NCBI RefSeq assembly: GCF_003945595.2
Contig: NW_024104362.1
Location: 1,178,001-1,242,000, forward strand
DNA: 64,000 bases
DNA from: Pipra filicauda
Taxonomy: Eukaryota; Chordata; Aves; Passeriformes; Pipridae
Direction: 5' to 3'
Each line of letters starts with the position of its first letter. Positions within the stretch are counted from its first letter, which is position 1. Below, piece by piece: positions 33,404 through 47,068 of the stretch. A program made the position numbers and the translations under genes. Under the pieces are notes generated by a model. The model made no database searches. It was not told the origin of the DNA and saw nothing but the letters and a program-made list of their open reading frames with translations.

Positions 33404-33605
33404 ATTGAGAAGTATATTCTATCATTCTGCTGAGAAGTAATAAAAAATTGTTGGCAGGAAAAGATCTTATTTTCTGATTAAAATTTAATTAGAATAAACT
33501 GTAGCAGCTACTAGGTATCTCAGTATTTTAGGATGGATTAGTATTGTATGGATTTGTGCTAACAAGTTCAGGACAGAAGGTAGCATCTTAAAGAGATCGT
33601 CTGGG

Positions 33606-33715
33606 ACAGTGCAAAATATAAATGTGCTGTTTTGTAGACTATGAATATGGCCTCTCTTTGGCCAAAAATCTATATCATGCTTCTAACTAAATGTTTTCTT
33701 TGTTTCCTTGTTCTT
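33606..33715 (-). repeat. Unclassified dispersed repeat, copy 2 (inverted partner at 3900-4010)
   Basis: The reverse complement of this block aligns along its length with 3900-4010; shared words include tgggacagtgcaaaatataa-type sequence, ggcctctctttggcc and catgcttctaacta. Outside the block the flanks diverge, which marks the unit as a separate repeat rather than a segmental duplication. Family unknown. Confidence 0.8.
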
Positions 33716-36700
33716 AAACCAATACTGAAAGTACTGTATTATATAGAAGTGTAACACATGCATATCAATAAATAAAAATAAATGGATTTTCAAATATATT
33801 GAATAGATTATCTGCAGTAATTAATGTTGTGACTATTCATAGCAAGTGAATAAAATTGTAATATAAAATAGAGTTCCCTGTATGGATGTGCACATTGGAG
33901 ATCTATTCTGTTTATCCATGGAACAAAATGATTTTTTCTTGAATAAGCATCCCAAGCGTTATATTTCTTCAGTAGAGCAGGGAATATCTCCTACCACATT
34001 AAAAGGTCCTTTTTGAAAGGAAACTGATATCTAGCACAACTGTTCTAGCCTTGTTATGGCAAATTCTGGTGGGTGTACTGGCCTGTTGTCTTCAGACCAG
34101 ACAGAATAAAAATGTTTTTTTTCTTCACAAAATGTGAATCCTGAAAAATTATCATTTAGACATTTTAAAAAGCAACAGGACATGGATGCTAGACATCCCT
34201 GAAAAAGTAATATTTCAGGTTAATTTGTTGAACTGTTTAAAAGAAAGGGAAAAAAATCCAATTTGACAGTGAACTCTGTGCACCTTGAAGCAAGCTGGGA
34301 ACCACAGTTCAGCTGTCCACAGTGCTGGTTTAGTGCTGCCTTTGAAAATGGAGAACAGGGGACTGGATCAGCCACAGGCATTCATATTGTAGGCACGTGA
34401 GGATGATTCTTGCTTTAATTACTCGTTTATTCCTTATATACTAATTTCTAGATTATTTCATCTATTTACAAAAATGATCAGTCATTATGAGCAGAGGGAA
34501 ATCCATGTTACCCTTTGAATTCAGTAATCATCAGGAACTCTGAACTGCAGAATATGCATTCCTGTTCCGCAGTTCTAAGTGGCAGTGCATTGAGAGAGAA
34601 AGAAAAATCACTGCTCTCTCACTGAATGTCTTGGATCAGTTCAACAAAACATAAAGGAAATCCTGATATGAATTTTAATGAAAAAAAATTCCAATTCAGA
34701 TCTAATAAATCTAACATAAAGCTTAAAAACCATTCAAGTCTAGATCTTGGTGATATCTAGTTTATTGGTCATAAGTGAATGCTAACCTTTAAAACAACAC
34801 TGCAACACAGAGTGCATCAGATACATTTGTTTTGAAATTAAAAATCTGCTATAAAGAATTTTATTTTGTTATGTTTCATAAAAATATATGCAGGCAATTT
34901 TTGCTCATTATAATTGTACAGCTGGTTTTTATACTTTTCCAGGAAAGTCTATAAAAACAAAACAGAAATATGTGATTGGCATCCTTATCTGTTGATTTAC
35001 TGCCTCCTCCTACACGCCTCGAATTTTACACATCGGTGGTTAACCAAGATATTGGCAAGGATATTGGAAAGGGAGTATAGTTTTGGTTTGTACAAGAAGT
35101 ATTGCCTTAATCTCTAGTTTCTTTTTGCCAATAGTTAGATAAGTCTGTGTCAAAAAATGTCACACCTGAACAATCCCATGGCATTAAATGATTTTTCAAG
35201 GATTCAGTGGTATTAAATTAAGAAGAATTACCTAATCACTTTGTCTTTATAGTGCAGTTTGTAACCTAATAAACTTTTCTGTTTATTCTTTCATAGACTG
35301 AGAAAATATTTCCAGATGACATTTTTGATCTTGTTTCTGGAAGAGATTATGTAACTTTCTGATATCACTTTACAGAGAGTCACTGCACATATTTTAGTTG
35401 TTTTTGTATCTTCTGTATTCATCTGTACTGCTTATGTGGTAATTAGAACAGGTAGTATATGAAAAGGCTGCATTTCCCACAACTTTTTTTTGACACATTT
35501 ACAGGATTATAAGTGTTGTCAATGTCTCTTAATCTAAAAGTAATGTAAGACCATCTGGAAGAAGGGCCACTAATGGTGACATGGGAAACTCTTGTATAAG
35601 GGAATGACAGTTCTTTCTCAGACTACTGTGAGTGGGATACCAGACAAGTCAAAACCATTGTAGTGTGGTTTCACAGCCAGAGATGTAGGTTCTAGGGAAG
35701 TGAATCCAGCATGTGAGCACTGGGGTACAGTCAGCATCCTGAAGCTGAGCTTTATTTTCACTCCCTCCTTGCTAGTATACAGGTAATTCTGTGTGGCAAT
35801 GGGAAGTGATATCCAATTTTTCCTTGGTAGTAGATTCTCTTGATTAGATATCACTAATTCCATCAATATTATTTTTCAATCAAAAATGATAGAAAGACTT
35901 GAAATATATCTGGCTTTCAGTTCTGAAAACCAATTTATTACCCAACTGAATTAAATAAATAGTTTGTATAATAGAAATATTATTGCTTATATGTAACCCT
36001 AACTGTAAAAGTTCTGTATTAGCTCTTTAAATTATGTTTACATTCATATCTGTAAAACTAGGTTTAGATCATCTATAACAGCAGGGACATTCTTGTTTCC
36101 CTCCCTAAAACACTGAAGTAACCTAGCGACACAGTAGTTTGGGATTTATGGCTTTGCTTTCACTGCTTCAACTGCACAGCTGGGAAAAAAGCGTATAAAA
36201 ATACTTATGTTACTCACATTGCTGAGAAATTTTTCTTGAGTATGAGGAATATGTGAAGTTAAAAATTTACCCTGTATCAGCCTATGGGTTGAATCTCTTG
36301 AGCTCTTTTCTTCTTACTGTCATAACAAACATGACAGAAACTGTACTTGAATTCTCCAGCCTTGTGTCTTAGTATTTAAAACTAATATCCAGAACTTAGA
36401 AAATATATGCTACTTATTTTAGTTGCTGTGTCCTCACATAAAGGAATTTTTTTAGTCTGTTTCTCTCTTTATAATTAATTATGGATGCCTTGTCCTATTT
36501 GGGCGTGGAGAATATAACCTTTCCTATTACTGATTTAGAGTTTCTGCCTCTTTTTTGTTGTTGTTCTTTCTACTTTTCTTTGGTCATTTTCTCTTTTGCT
36601 GGGATCCAGACAGTTCTTACAAAACTTTAGTAGTGATGAGAAAAGATTTTTAATACATAGTGGCTTGGAACTGAACACAGGCTCTTAGCAGTTCTTGGAG

Positions 36701-39700
36701 AGAAGAGAGGGAGATGTGTTTCTATGATTTTATCTTAAAATAGTTTCCAGTTTAAACTACTCTTTCTAAAGAGAAGCATTTTTTCCTAACTATAAATGGA
36801 CTGTGTTTCAATATGCTCTCTGATCATAAAGCTGATGAAATGGTCCTCTCTGTATGGCAGATTACTTCAGCAGAATTTACAAATGTGAGATGATGATTTT
36901 ACTAATGTCCATAGGCAGGTAGACAGAATTTGGTCCCAGATGCTCTGCCTAATGTTCATGGTAAAAATGACTCAAAAAACAATGCCTCCATATGCCATAA
37001 TTGCTGGAATTATTTCTCAGGCATATTCCCTTGTCATCCCTCATATGTAGAACTCATTAGATTCCTAGTGGGAGAACATATGGAGAAGAGAGATGATGGA
37101 AAACATTATAAAACAGATTGCGTATTTAAATTTATATTATAGAAGACCTCTGTGCACAGGCAAACTTAGCAGAGAAAGTTCAAAATCTTTCTTTCCACTT
37201 CATAAGGATATCAATATTTGTGGAGCTGTTATCTCAGTGCATTCAAATCCACTTATATGGGTTAAAACCTGACATTAGGGATAATAGTGGGAATTTTGCT
37301 GCTAATTTGAGGTCAACTCTGTATTCCCTTAATTATTTTTCCAAATATTCAACTATAACTGTCTAAGATGTTTCCACTAATAGGAATGACCAGAAGTCAA
37401 ACTTCCACCTATATAAGTCTGATGGCAGGATCAGGCCTTTTGCTATGTATTTGTGATTTCAGTGTCATCATAATGACTTTGATGAATACCTTGTTTGTGT
37501 TTCACGAAAAAAGTGATAACATTTCTTTCATTCATCTTAGCTGACTAATGAATGGGGATCATATCTAGTGCAGAGCTGTTTTAATGACTTCTAAATATTA
37601 AAAGTCAATTATTTATCCTTTATATTATAGTTAAATAACACAAAAATAAGGTAGTCATACATGAATTTAAAGTATTATACACTGATGTTTGTGATGCTTT
37701 TTTGGTTACACTTAGGACTCTTTCCTGGTTTATGATAAATTTTTTTCTGGGTTTTTTTTTTTTTTTCCCCCTCAATACAGATCATGAAACTGGTTTCAAT
37801 AGGGAGCATTTGGAGTACTATAAAGTGTCTAGTAGTGAAGGTGGGTACTAGCATAAGCTACCCACTGGATAAGGTGGGAGGTGGATAGACTGATGTCTGG
37901 GAACACTATGGCCTTACTGCAGTGGCTGGTGAAATACGGCCTATCATTTAGGGAAAGTGTAGAAAGTGTTTCTAGAGAAACAGTTCTGCAGACATTGTTG
38001 CCCTGCTCCCAAAGAAATGGTTCTGCCAGGGTGTCGCTTATTGCATGGAGCAGAATCAAATGTCATACCTAAATAAATACTGGAAGGACATAGAGAAACA
38101 GTGTGGACATGTATTATGGTGTGGCTCTACAGGCCTTAAAAATGTCAGATATGTTCGTAGAATGTCCATCTAGGTCACTACCTTTTTAAAACGAGACACA
38201 AAATGGCTGTTTAGGTAGTGTTTGCAACAGAGTTGTGTGCGTATTTGTGGGAAAATATGCCAGCCTGAAGCAAAGATTTGGTGTCATGTTGTGAGAGGGG
38301 TCCTCCAGAAGTTCACATCTGATGCTCCTCCTTTACTGCTGGAAATGGATCGTGTTATACTGTTCTTCTAAGCCAGAGTAGTGCAGAATACTGCTGACAG
38401 GTTGTACCACTTGTCCTGCATCTTTCAGAGAAGAATGGTTGCTCTGGCAAGCCTTGGCAGGAAGCAAAACATGCATTACCACACAAACTTTTGTCTTGAT
38501 GCTGACAACCATGATTGTTCTCTGTGTTGTTGTTTTTTTTTTTTTTCTGACAACTACAGGATAATTATTAATTATTAGGTGAAAATTTAAAATTTGTTAT
38601 TTTGCACCAGTCTGAACAATGCACTTATTTGTTTATCCTCTTAAAATTTACTCATTTGTGCTATACATGTTTTAGCCGATCTGTCCGCTACTGTTGGCAC
38701 CTTTTAAAATAGTGTCATCAGCTAGTACTTTTTCAGTCACTGCAGAGAAATGCTCTTTAAGTGGTAAGTCTTTCATCAGCATCTTGTGGTTTTTCCATTC
38801 TGTCATTACCTACATTAGAAACTAGATGATGAAGTAGTAAAAGAGCCTTGAAGATGTACTGATTTAATTATTCACAGGCAAATAACTAGACCTTGCTAAG
38901 TGAAGCAAGTTTTAGCTCCTATGTGTAAGATTGTGTTCCATCATTCAGAATATCTGGCCCTCTGCTTTGATTCAAATTTAATTATACAGAAATTTGTGCA
39001 GTAGTAATAGCAATATAAAACATTAACAGCTACTTGAAAGATGGAACCTTAAGTATTGATGTATGCAATCAAGTATCCAGCACATTTCAAACTGAGGGCT
39101 CTACCTAATATTCCTAATGGATGAGGACAGTAGCAAGCATTTTCCATATTTTTATGTCTTTGGAAGGAAATAGAGACATACCAGAAGACTGGGAGCTAAA
39201 GTGCTGACTGTACTTGAGTTAATGATGTGTTTACTGCCCAAGTCCATATAGCTTGGATCTTACCTCACTTTTTGTTGAAGTTTGTAACATAAGGACCTTA
39301 ATCTGATCTATTTCTGCAATTAGCAGTTCTGAAAGGGAACACAAAAGGGAGTTCAAGGCTGCTTGTGCCTAGGTTAGTTCTATTGTCTTAAGTTATTCTC
39401 CAGGTAAATCTAGTCTTAATATTCTAGCGAAATAGTTCAGAAAATTAAGCTGCAGTTAATTTGAAGATCTAGACGAAAGAGTACATGAAACACCAAGGAC
39501 TTGGGTAAGAACAAAATAGAAATGACAGAAAATTTAGATTTCCTTTACTGTTTCACCAGATATCACATTGCTGTATAATCGTGGTAATTATGGTCCTAGT
39601 TCCATCTCCAACAGAGAAATATGGGAAATTCAGTCCTGTTCTTTTTCCTGCCATAAAACACATACCAAAATCAGTTTATAAAAGTAATTTGGCATAAAAC

Positions 39701-40640
39701 TTTTCCTCTCAAAGCCCCTGTGCAAGGTCTCTGTTCTATACCTCTGCTCCTTAAATCCTGAAATAGAGCTTTCTGGGAACTTTGCTGGTAACTAAAGCTT
39801 CTTGTGGTCTTCTAGTGAGGCTTACATCTCACACTGACTACTTGTGCCGGCTGTTCCAAAAACTATAGCATTCGTTCAGACTCCTGCCTCTCCTTACTTT
39901 GTTGTTGGTCAGTATAGTAGAAAACATGCTTTGTAAATACTGTCTTTAAATTTGATATATTTGATTATCTGTAGCAATTCCAAAATGGTATTTCTTACTT
40001 TGTGTCAAACTTATAAATGATTAAAATGCCCTGAATAAACTCATTCAATTCATTCACAATAAAGAACTGTGGTGCCTTAAGCTACTTTTTACCAGTCAGA
40101 GTATTGTCAAGGTGACCTTTCATGCTGTTTCAACTACCATTATTTAACTATTAGAATGATGGAAAGCTTGCACTTTGCTATTTGAGTGGCAACATTTCTA
40201 GACATGGGGATCTGAAAGAGTGGAACCTATGAGAGACTATAATTAATGTGCCACATTAAGGAGTTAAGGATAAGCAGCCAAAGAAAGACTAAACCCAGTG
40301 GAGCTAGGCAGCTGCAGTCTAGTCTTGAAAACTAAAAATCCATTTGCAGTGCGTTTTATATTCCTAATATCTGCTGGTGGTGTCAAGTTTTTGATGACAA
40401 CTCATTTTTCCTGCACTGTGTTTTGGCCATCCATTGTTAAAAAATCTACATGACAATGCAGCCTCTGGATTGTTATTATATTGCTTCTCAAATTTAAATA
40501 TATAATGAGATAAATGTCATATTATAGTTTTACCTTCTCTTTTAAAAAGAGAAAATTAATTTCTGTTTGTTTAGAGATTTTAATGTCCATATTTATACAA
40601 ATATAAACAATTGGAAAAACCACTAAATATCTGAAAGCTT

Positions 40641-40658
40641 TGTGTGTGTGTGTGTGTG
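40641..40658. repeat. (TG)9 microsatellite
   Basis: Nine tg units, uninterrupted. Confidence 0.97.
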
Positions 40659-41904
40659 TAGAATTAATGAGTTTTTAAAACAGTTTCAAGCTACATGAAA
40701 GCCCACTAGGGACTGGTATACTAGACCAAAATTAGTGATACACTGGATACACTAATCCTGGCCTACCCAGGACGTGCCCACTGTGTAGAGAGGAAAGGTA
40801 CACTAAAGCAAATAGGAACTTGTTGTACCCCACTCTATAAAATCTGCATATGTTTGTCTGTGTATGTCTTCACTGTAGGGCAAGAGATTTTGTATACTGT
40901 AAAGACAGCATGAAGCAATTGTAGAAGGCAGTGGAAAACACGTCTTTTGGGTCACAGAGGGGTAAAAAAGGGAAAAAGTTATCTTTTTAGTTAAGATGCA
41001 AATTTAGAAAAATATTTTTCTTTGTTTTAAGTGAATTGAAAAGAAAAACGAATTGTTTGTGTAAGTTGAACTTACACTACAGTAATTGAGAAATAATAAT
41101 TTGCCCTTTAGAAAATAATTTTGCTGTATTTTAAGTCTGTTCATTACCATGTTAAAATGTAATTTTTCCATGACTGTATGATTAAATGCATTCTGTTTAC
41201 ATGAGGCTTGACCCATGTTGGTAGAAAGCAAAATCACTAGAAAGATGTGGCTGTTGAAAAAGCTTTTGTCTTCACAATGCTGTTGGAGGAGGATGAACAT
41301 CACAGACTGTGGGAGCTGTGTAAAATGCAGAACAGAAGAAGGTTTCTTTTTCCATCAGCGGTTAGGTGATTTATATACATGACTCTCATTAACATTAATG
41401 GGAGTTATCTGCCTCATTTTTTATGATCCTGATGTGAAGTTAATGGCAGTCTTCCCATTGTCTCTAGTGGGCTGTGTATCAACCACTAAGTGCACAAATG
41501 GGTTTGGTTGAAATATTGGTGCTTGTAGAATGGTGCTTGCTTAGAATTTCAACATGCTTCATTTACAGTTACAAAAAAAAATGCTGTGTCAATGCCTAAG
41601 TGTCTGAGCCGAGGAGTTTAATACTGCAAAGTGTGCTGATCTGTGTGCATTTTGGGGCATCCACACGGCAGACTGAAGGGATATCTGAGCCAGCTCACAA
41701 TGATCTGGTGTGTGCAGGGACAATAAACTGCCAAGCAGCATGAGCTGATTTACTTTTCAGAGATCTGAACTGGAATAGGTGTAATGGAGTCTGTTGTCCA
41801 GGCCATGGGATGGGAGAGTTGCAGTGCCATGTGCAATCTACCCTGGGATCTGTCTCTGTGCTGAGTTCTCCTCTGGTTTTGACTGGGTTTGTTATGTGAT
41901 TTTT

Positions 41905-41990
41905 GGTGTTGTTGTTGTTGATTGGCGTGTTTTGTTTTGTTTTGTTTTTTGTTTGTTCGTTTGGGGGGGTTGTGTGTTTGTTTTTTTTTT
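41905..41990. repeat. G/T-rich low-complexity tract
   Basis: gttgttgttgttg followed by ttttgttttgttttg-type repeats, a run of seven G, and a final T-run. Read forward it creates a spurious hydrophobic open frame. Confidence 0.95.
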
Positions 41991-42147
41991 TTAATAGAGG
42001 AATCGTATTTTCATTGCAGTAAACCTTTCATTGACTTACGTATGCTTTGCAATTTTAACAGAACTAGACTCTGATACTTTTTCTTCTGTGAGGAAGGGAA
42101 GGAGACCTGATATTATGAGTAGAACCTGAAGGACATCTGTTCACATT

Positions 42148-42581
42148 TGTCCCAGGATAGAGTTCATTTTCTTCCTGGTAGCTGGTACAGTGCTGTGTTT
42201 TGGATTTAGTATGAGAATAATGTTAATAACACACTGGTGTTTTGTTTCTAGATAAATAGTGTGTAAGTAAAAGACTTTTCAGTGTCCTGTGTTCTGCCAT
42301 TGAGGTGATGCACACGAAGCCATGAGAGAGCATGTCCAGGAAAACTGACCCAAACTGACCAAAGGGATATTCCGTACAAAGAATATCAAACTTAGTATAT
42401 AAACTGCAGGGAGTTGGGTGGGAGGGGTGATCACTGTTCAGGAGTGGGCTGGGCATTGGCCAGTGGGTGAGCAATTGTATTTTGCAGCACTTGTTTCTCT
42501 TGGATTTTCTTTTTCTCCCCTTTTTCCTTTTTTTCCCCTCTTTTTTATTTTTTAAAAAATTACTATTATTATTATTAGTGC

Positions 42582-42627
<46 letters not shown>

Positions 42628-42772
42628 TTACTTTGTTCCAATTATTAAACTGTTCTTATCTAAACCCATGAGGGCTATTTTATTTCTTCTCTGACTCTCA
42701 TACCCATCCCACTGGGGAGGTAAGTGAACAGTTGCATGGTACTTAGTTGCTGGCTGGGGTTAAACCACAACA
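42148..42772 (+). mobile_element. Avian ERV solo LTR with internal (ATT)n expansion
   Basis: An LTR of about 625 bases of a family common in bird genomes. It begins TGTCC at 42148 (the next dozen bases of the family start seem deleted), then has gatagagttcattttcttcc and tggtacagtgctgtgttttg. The promoter half carries gaccaaagggatattcc and a TATA box tatataaa at 42396-42403. A pyrimidine-rich run and (ATT)n lie at 42564-42628. A poly(A) signal ATTAAA is at 42644-42649, and it ends tggctggggttaaaccac followed by aaca at 42772. No primer-binding site or gag follows, so it is a solo LTR. I could not identify a clear target-site duplication. The ERV class (ERVL or ERV1) is left open. Confidence 0.9.
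42564..42628. repeat. (ATT)n microsatellite inside the LTR
   Basis: A run of att units interrupted once by agtgctgtt. It occupies the position where this LTR family carries a short att-rich stretch, so it is an expansion of an element-borne repeat. Confidence 0.95.
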
Positions 42773-45700
42773 GCATGCATATTCCTTACTGTGAGCCAAC
42801 CACTCCAGGAACAGATGACCAGCCTTGCCATCAGTGAAGAACATTTCTCACCACACACAGACAAGCCTGTACAAGATAGCTTTCCTCTGGACTGGAAACT
42901 TCTCTGGTAGTTACTCATGTTCATTCTAAAATATTGAAGCAATACCAGGTTTCTCCTTATCACAATGTGACATTGGTGTATACATAAAAACCTGGTCTAC
43001 GGAAGAACTGTTGTGAGGAAAAATTTTATGTTGGAGCTGAGCTTCTAATAATGTTAGGGGAAGCTACATCCCGAGAGCTTTCAGACACAAAAGGTTCCTC
43101 CTCCCAGTCTGCCAGATATGACCTCTGATGGTCTCAGTTCCAGGTCCGGGCTGTAGCAAGGTTGGGCATGTACTTTGAAGACACATATGTACAAACAATA
43201 CAACACAGACCAACATAGGCAAGAGACTGGCACTTTTAGCAGCACCCACGTATAGATGCACAAAACATGTAACACAGACCACCCATTCACTTCCTCCTCT
43301 CTGGCTGATCAGGATCGAAACCTTTGCACCAAAATAGTTTGCTGCACCTGCAATGTGCAACAAAATGCAGTTAATGTCCTCCTCAGGCTGAAATTTTGCT
43401 ATGTTTTTTCTATCTGCATGGCATCATGAAATATCAGCTATTGCAGATGGACTGGATTTTCCCCGGCTCTGGGTTCCTTACAGTTTCAAAATAGAGGAGA
43501 GAAGCAGGGGAGGTGCTATACAACATTGGTAATCCATCAGGTAGGGAACAAACAAGCACCCAAATGTGGGATTTACTGGCTACATTCACATATTTTAGGG
43601 GATGCACAGTTGGAGTAATTGTAAGAAGAACAGAACAAATACTCCCTACTTGTTCAGTTCAGGTACAGCTCCACATCATGCATGACAGAAAAGGTAGGTG
43701 TGGGGAAGAAAATAGATATTAATACCATTCTGTTTGCCTGTAGGAAGTCTTAAAATGTTATTTACAAGCTGTGGTTTGGTGCTTTGGTTTTAATTAACTT
43801 TTTTTTTTTCCTTTCTTATTTATTTTTAGACTAAGCATTGTTAGATAATTTAAAAAAGCACTTTAATACCTTGTTAGCTATCACAAGTTGGACTGCACTG
43901 CTCTGGAATTTTTTTATTGCATATATTTCAAATTTTAATAAAGTTCTGTATTTTTATTAAGGACTTGTTTTCTGCTTAATTGTAAGGAAATGAGAAACCA
44001 CAGCAATGCCAAAGGGTTTTATTAAAGTATCAAAAATCAGCAAGCAATCTGTAAAAGCCAATTAAATAGCACTCTATGTCCCTGAAGTAGAAAACATAGA
44101 GGCTTGCACTTAAATTGACACTTTCTTTGACAAAAAAACCAACCCTTATTCAGTCAAACCCATAAAATTTATCAGATGCAATATACTAAGTGCAAATTAG
44201 CAGTCCTCTCACCATCACAATAAAAAACCCCTAAACACACAATTCTTTAAAAACCGTATAACATATCAATACTGCAGGTTTAAGTTATTTCCATTAAAAT
44301 ATATGCATTTGCAATCAATGAGTGATCTAGATCACCACATGTACCACAGATATCAGCCTTCACAGGGTTGTCAGTTTTCTTACCTTCATTCATGCTGGGA
44401 CTGTATTGCTTCTAGGGTGCTTTCTAGGGGCTGTGAAAGTGCTGTGGAGTACACTGAAGTACGTGAAGCCCACTCCACAAGAAAAATTGCTATCCTTGGT
44501 GAAGTAGGAGTTTCTTTGGTGGCTAAGAAGTGGTGCAGACCCTTTGAAAGATAGTTCAATATAATTAACATTGGAGTATTCTTACAGAAAGCTCTTCCAA
44601 TGGATTCTGCTTTCGACTTCATGGCAGAGACACAGAACTGATGAGTGTGGTTAGCCAACAAAAATCCCCATCACACTAACAGTTCTTCCCCACTGATCAT
44701 CATATAGCTATTCTTTGTTCAGTTACTTACATTGCTAGTAAACCTGGGATGGCTCTGAAGAATCTTGTACAAGATTCTTGTGAGAACTGGCTGGGATATT
44801 TGAATGCAGGTACTCAGCGCTACGTTGTTTTTTAGACAAATTTATGAGTATTTTGCACACTGACTATGTGCTGGATGTTGTTCCAGTAAGCCTTTCCTGG
44901 GCCAGCAAAAATCCTACTATGGCACTAATAACCATTACAAATTAGACTAATTCCTTGCAGTCTGGCTCTGAATCAAGAAGTGGTTTCCATTTCATGGGGA
45001 TTATTTTTCCCCAGTGGATCTTGCAAATCTGTTCACTTTTTCACTCATTTCTATTGGATGAATGTTTGTATTTCAAAGGTGTCATCATTAAACATCTTTT
45101 GCTGGCACCTTTATCACAAAGGATAAGGGTAGAATGACCACAAAGTATTCAGACTTCACTTTCAAGATGACCTTTTATTGTAGTACAGAAGAACACAGTA
45201 TGATCTGTGGACTCTATTTTTCTAGCACTAAATTTCACTTAGCTCTTTAGTGGATTGGGAGACCTTTTCAGATTCCAGAACTGTTAATGATCAGTATAAC
45301 CAGAAGAATTAAGGCAGATTTGCTCATCAGTTATCAATGATACCTTTCATGCTGCTTAAACAGTGGAAAGTAGGTTTAGCTGACAGAAAAGTCCATCCCA
45401 GAAAGTCACAATGAATTTAAAAAAAATAATACAAACATCATCTTGCAGTAGCTCTATTATAACAACCTAGAAAACCAAATACTTCATGAGTCTTCTCAGA
45501 GACAATTGTGAAGAAAGAAGCTATTGGTACAGGTCCAAGATCTGTTGCCTCATTGCTGCAGGCTAATGAGGCTGACAGCTCCTCTGAGTAGATGACTCCT
45601 CCCTGAAACTCACCCTCTTCTTGTGTCATACTTTGATGATATTTGTACTGACAGATGTCACAAAATGACATTCTAAGATGGAATGTTTGGTTTGAACTCA

Positions 45701-45875
45701 AAAGCTCTTGAGGTAAAAACACCCCAAACTTCTATACCATATATCTATTCACAGTTGAAATTGATAGCCTGCAGAAAGAGACATTTGTAGATATGACATC
45801 TTTACAAACTTTTCAGAACATGCCTTGGCTGCTTTCAGATATGCAAATGAACTTTCTGGTGTACAAAGCTTCTTA
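42773..45875. other. Intergenic DNA, nothing recognised
   Basis: Two overlapping minus frames near 43064-43363 lie in a less AT-rich patch but contain no motif I know. A 22-base palindrome is listed separately. Confidence 0.45.
44758..44779. repeat. Perfect 22-base palindrome
   Basis: The sequence from 44758 to 44779 (starting aagaatcttgt) equals its own reverse complement with no spacer. Confidence 0.95.
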
Positions 45876-46033
45876 GGATCACAGACTTACAAGACAATTC
45901 AGGCTGAAAGAAACCTCAGGAGGTCTCTAGTGCAACCTCCTACATAAACCAGGGTTGTCTCTGAGGTCATATCAGGTTATTCAGGGCTTCATCCAGACTA
46001 GTTTTAAAAATCTCCAAGGATGGATATTGAATA
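45876..46033 (-). mobile_element. CR1 LINE 3' fragment, antisense
   Basis: The + strand reads attcaggctgaaagaaacct, then caggaggtctctagtgcaac, a degenerate gggttgtctctgaggtca block and aaaatctccaaggatgga. This is the antisense order of the CR1 3' end. Short and diverged. Confidence 0.88.
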
Positions 46034-46787
46034 GCTTTTTAAATAAAGCTTTCACTGGTGTTTTTATAAGAAGTCTAATTAGAAAAAAATGGGTATCTTA
46101 ATGCAGAGAAGATTAGGATTGAGAAAGTGTCTGACAAAATGGACTTGACATCTTTTCCCTATTCTATTGCTCAAAACGTCCATTTCTATTACTCCTTCAT
46201 TTTGTTTGCCTTCCTCTTGTGCTGGCTTCTCTTCCATTACATCCTAAATTCTGTGAAGGGCCATGGCATAAGGCATGCATAAATTGGCAAACATCTGGCA
46301 GGCTTTCTTTGTTGAGGGCACCTCCCTTGTTGTAGAGATATCACAGTGCCATGGTGTTTTTCAAGTAATGGTTGAAGATTTTATTTCACCTAAAGTTGTT
46401 TTGCCAATCTCAATCAAATATTTGGGTAAGCAACTGTGATGAGTAACACTCCCAAACACTGGTTGGAGCTTCTGTCCACTGTGTGTTTTGGTAAGCTTTT
46501 ATTAAAAAAAATTAAGTGTCTGTGGTACCACAACGTAGCTGCAATTGCAGTTATGACAACTTTGTGATGCAGCAGTAGCAAACAAGCGTATACTCAACCC
46601 ATAAATCATTATTAAATTGTTTGTGCCTGCACTGAATCAAGTTGATAATTTTTTTGTTTTCTCATTCATTATTCAAAACATCTGTGTCTTATGGAACATG
46701 ATTAAGAGAGTTCTACTGAGGACATGCAGTGAAAAGATATAGTAAGGAAATTTTTAAAACATTAGTTTTGTCCTGGATTACATAGAC

Positions 46788-47068
46788 TTTTCACAAGGAC
46801 ATGTAGTGATAGGACAAGGGGGAATGGCTTTAAACTGAGAGAGAAGATTTAGATTAGATACTAAGAAGAAAGTCTTTACTATGAGGTTGGTGAGACATAG
46901 GAAGAGGTTGCTCAGAGAAGTTGTGGAGGCCCTATCCCTTTAAGTGTTCTAGGTCAGGTCAGATGGGGCTTTGAACAACCTGTTCTAATGGAAGATGTGG
47001 TGACAGAGTCGGAATTAGGTGACCTTTTAGGTCCCTTCCAAACCAAAATATTCTTTTTGATGATTCTC
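46788..47068 (+). mobile_element. CR1 LINE 3' fragment, sense
   Basis: Contains gtagtgataggacaaggggg, aatggctttaaactgag, tttagattagatactaag, gttgctcagagaagttgtgg and aggtcccttccaaacc, in the standard CR1 order almost to the 3' terminus. The terminal octamers are degraded. Confidence 0.93.

Larger units (their letters stand above)
33716..42147. other. Intergenic AT-rich DNA downstream of TAFA2
   Basis: No exon, RNA gene or named interspersed repeat supported. It contains small simple tracts: a T-run near 37757, (TG)9 at 40641-40658, and GTT and TTTTG repeats at about 41909-41990. The local frames are short and lack domains. Confidence 0.5.

Noticed and set aside
43064..43363. Overlapping minus-strand frames of 69 and 99 codons as a gene or env remnant
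   Set aside because: No motif I can name; similarity impressions were too weak to support a call.
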